64,000 bases of DNA from Sphingobacterium sp. LZ7M1 (lineage in GTDB: Bacteria; Bacteroidota; Bacteroidia; Sphingobacteriales; Sphingobacteriaceae). Positions 62,101 to 64,000 of this stretch are shown here, piece after piece (within the stretch, counting starts at the first letter, position 1; each line of letters begins with the position of its first letter). Both the position numbers and the translations under genes were made by a program. The notes under the pieces were generated by a model. The model did not search any database. It was not told the origin of the DNA and worked only from the letters and a program-made list of their open reading frames with translations. The stretch spans positions 62,001 through 126,000 of the forward strand of contig NZ_CP101134.1 of NCBI RefSeq assembly GCF_024296865.1, given 5' to 3'.

Positions 62101-62790
62101 ATGAAAAAAACTATTTTTTCTTTACTATTATTTGCAGTTTGTGGTTTTAAATCAGCGCAAGCACAATTCTCTCGTCCGATTAGTGTTGGTGTTGGAGCGG
62201 GGCCTACGATCAATCTGACCGACTTGGCGAATGTCGAAACTAATTTAGCGGGTCATATTGATGTGGATGGATTGATTACTCCCTTTATTTCGGCCGGTAT
62301 TCATGCAGAAAAAGGTGCTTTAGGAGGGAATGGTTATGCCAGTACTTTTAAGAATGACTACTATGCATTTAATGCGAATGCGAAGGTTAGGATTGGTCAA
62401 TTTATGAACCTACCGGATAATTATAGCTATTATAATCTCCAATCAGATCCTTTCCACAAAATCCTTGCAAACATCTATTTAGGTGCCGGTGCTGGAGTTG
62501 TGAAAAACAACATTAAAAACAACATCGATCCTAATTATGCAAATGCTGTTGTTGGGCAGGGTGGTGAAATTTCACAGGATCTGGATGGTTTCCAATTTGT
62601 GGTTCCCATCAACCTAGGGGTTGATTTTCCAATTGGAAGAGGCTTGTATGGTCCGCAATGGGCAATCAACTTGAACTACCAACATACGATCACGACCAAA
62701 GACAATCTGGACGGTGTGATCAACAGTAAACAAGATCACTATAGCTATATCTCAATAGGGGTTAAATATGCTTTGTTTCAGCGTAAATAA
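62101..62790 (+). CDS. Outer-membrane beta-barrel protein upstream of gldK
   Basis: 229 aa from the ATG at 62101, which begins a signal peptide (MKKTIFSLLLFAVC ... AQAQ). The mature part shows alternating barrel strands (ISVGVGAGPTINLTDLA, ANIYLGAGAGVVKNN, YSYISIGVKYALFQRK). It is about 43 bp ahead of the GldK-like gene on the same strand, the place often held by PorP/SprF-type proteins in type IX secretion loci. It is shorter than the usual PorP (about 300 aa) and I cannot confirm membership. A role with the secretion machine is inferred from position. Confidence 0.65.
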   Translation: MKKTIFSLLLFAVCGFKSAQAQFSRPISVGVGAGPTINLTDLANVETNLAGHIDVDGLITPFISAGIHAEKGALGGNGYASTFKNDYYAFNANAKVRIGQFMNLPDNYSYYNLQSDPFHKILANIYLGAGAGVVKNNIKNNIDPNYANAVVGQGGEISQDLDGFQFVVPINLGVDFPIGRGLYGPQWAINLNYQHTITTKDNLDGVINSKQDHYSYISIGVKYALFQRK

Positions 62791-62833
62791 GCATTCCTAA
62801 ATCAATCATTTTCAACTACTATAAAATTAAACA

Positions 62834-64000
62834 ATGGAAAGTATGAATAGCGTATTCCTAAATCGAATATATACTGCAGCTTGCTTATTGCTTGTTTTTG
62901 CTATTACAGGCTGTAACTCTTCAAACAATTTTTACAAAGCCCCAAAAGTATCTGCATTCCGTGGCGGAAAATTGCCAGCTCCTCCGGGGATGGTGTATAT
63001 CCCTTCGGGAACAATCTTGTTCAAAGGTTCTTTGGACAGCGGTAATGTGGGCAAGAACGTCAGTTTGAGTGCTTTTTTTATCGATGAGACTGAAGTTACC
63101 AACAAGCAATATCGCCAGTTCGTAAACTGGGTAGCGGATTCGATCGCAGTTACTGATTATTTGCAGGATGACCAGTATTTTCTGGATATCGCAAGTGAAA
63201 GCGGTGAAGGAAGGCGAATTAACTGGAAAAAGGTAAGGAGTATTTCTCCTATCTGGATGAGTTCAGATCCTACCATCGCCGAGCGCATTGCTCCCATGTT
63301 GGAGATGAAAGGTTCGACGAGGGCCTTGAATCCGGAAGTGATCAAATACCGTTTCTCCTTTTTGAAAACCAAAGGCAACCTGAAAAAAGAATATGTGACG
63401 GATACAGTTTCGGTAGTTACAGCAGAAGACATTTGGTCGAGAGACTTTCCAAATGCCCAATTAACCTCCCTAGATGCCAATTATTTCACCCACCAATCTT
63501 TTGATTATTATCCCGTAGTCGGCGTTTCATGGAGACAGGCTCGTGCCTATTCGGATTGGAGAGGTAAGGAAATGATGGCCAACTTGATGAAAAATTCCTA
63601 CTTGAGCGGTTACCAACTGACATTCAGTCTTCCTACGGAAGCCCAGTGGCAATATGCTGCAGAAGGTAAAATCGACCCTCGCGATACGATTGCAGGGACG
63701 AAAATGACCATTGATGGTAATGATGGAAAAGAGAAACTGGCTGTAAACTATAAACAGGGTGAGGGTACCTATTCTAGGGATGGTGCAACATTTACCTTGC
63801 CGGTTAAATCTTATACGCCTAATAAATTCGGTGTGTACAACATGGCTGGTAATGTTTCAGAATGGACCCTGGATGCATATTCGCCTTCGGCTGTTGCGTT
63901 TGTGAACGACCTGAACCCAGTATTGCTTTATGATGCAGATGAACAGGATGCCGATGCATTGAAGAGAAAAGTTGTTCGTGGTGGATCTTGGAAAGACAAT
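62834..64000 (+). CDS. gldK: GldK-like gliding/type IX secretion lipoprotein (5' part, runs off window)
   Basis: 389 codons without a stop, truncated at the right edge. Lipobox VFAITGC (Cys27). A formylglycine-generating-enzyme-like (sulfatase-modifying) fold follows: GMVYIPSGTILFKGS, FFIDETEVTNKQYRQFVNWV, YYPVVGVSWRQARAYSDWRG, LPTEAQWQYAAEG, FGVYNMAGNVSEWTLDA, VVRGGSWKDN. The ETEVTNKQYRQFVNWVADSI segment fits GldK/PorK, the lipoprotein that forms the periplasmic ring of the type IX secretion system, rather than a true enzyme. GldJ is the main alternative because it shares the fold. gldL, gldM and gldN would be expected just beyond the edge. Confidence 0.8.
   Translation, partial: MESMNSVFLNRIYTAACLLLVFAITGCNSSNNFYKAPKVSAFRGGKLPAPPGMVYIPSGTILFKGSLDSGNVGKNVSLSAFFIDETEVTNKQYRQFVNWVADSIAVTDYLQDDQYFLDIASESGEGRRINWKKVRSISPIWMSSDPTIAERIAPMLEMKGSTRALNPEVIKYRFSFLKTKGNLKKEYVTDTVSVVTAEDIWSRDFPNAQLTSLDANYFTHQSFDYYPVVGVSWRQARAYSDWRGKEMMANLMKNSYLSGYQLTFSLPTEAQWQYAAEGKIDPRDTIAGTKMTIDGNDGKEKLAVNYKQGEGTYSRDGATFTLPVKSYTPNKFGVYNMAGNVSEWTLDAYSPSAVAFVNDLNPVLLYDADEQDADALKRKVVRGGSWKDN

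Overview
The window looks like a chromosomal segment of a Bacteroidota bacterium, most likely a Sphingobacterium or close relative. The signs are three SusC/SusD pairs, one-piece membrane regulators with periplasmic propellers, a GldK-type lipoprotein, many Cys-lipoproteins, and starts without clear Shine-Dalgarno sequences. The genus is inference. Of 38 gene ends I read, 30 are TAA, 8 are TAG and none is TGA. No rRNA, tRNA, CRISPR array or complete insertion sequence was seen.

Layout. (1) 1-3000: a palindromic repeat, a 58-aa HTH remnant, a TPR/AraC membrane regulator and a small membrane protein. (2) 3094-11176, minus strand: a tight operon that looks like a synthase-dependent exopolysaccharide system (HEAT-repeat membrane protein, processive GT2 synthase, TPR/beta-barrel export protein, DUF4838 lipoprotein, DUF1573 lipoprotein). 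Its export gene is cut by one in-frame TAG. A multi-TM AraC regulator lies upstream. (3) 13433-25502, minus strand: a beta-glucan (laminarin-type) utilisation locus with SusC, SusD, a PKD-like surface lipoprotein, two GH16 lipoproteins (one with a fascin-like module), a propeller/LuxR regulator and a beta-barrel protein. (4) 25996-26462: a YafQ-type toxin-antitoxin pair. (5) 26532-31500: a complete hybrid two-component regulator with no SusC/D beside it, facing a short PKD lipoprotein; this may be a decayed locus. (6) 32014-41081, plus strand: FAD dehydrogenase, TetR regulator, TonB receptor, parallel beta-helix lipoprotein, dihaem lipoprotein and aldehyde dehydrogenase. It looks like uptake plus oxidation of an unknown, probably hydrophobic, compound. 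(7) 41217-44607: a small lipoprotein and a TonB receptor whose leader carries a 38-codon ORF, two hairpins and a perfect 15-bp inverted repeat. (8) 44870-56223, plus strand: a second glycan locus with a Kelch-like/SARP-type membrane regulator, SusC, SusD, DUF3823, a GH71/99-like enzyme cut by an in-frame TGA, and an unknown lipoprotein. (9) 56689-61527: a third SusC/D pair without enzymes. (10) 62101-64000: a beta-barrel protein and the start of a gldK-like gene of the type IX secretion/gliding apparatus, running off the window.

The strongest leads are the two genes broken by single in-frame stops, the palindromic repeat family built of 11-bp units (three copies), the small-ORF/hairpin leader of the TonB receptor at 41721-44318, and the TetR-linked beta-helix/dihaem/aldehyde dehydrogenase cassette.
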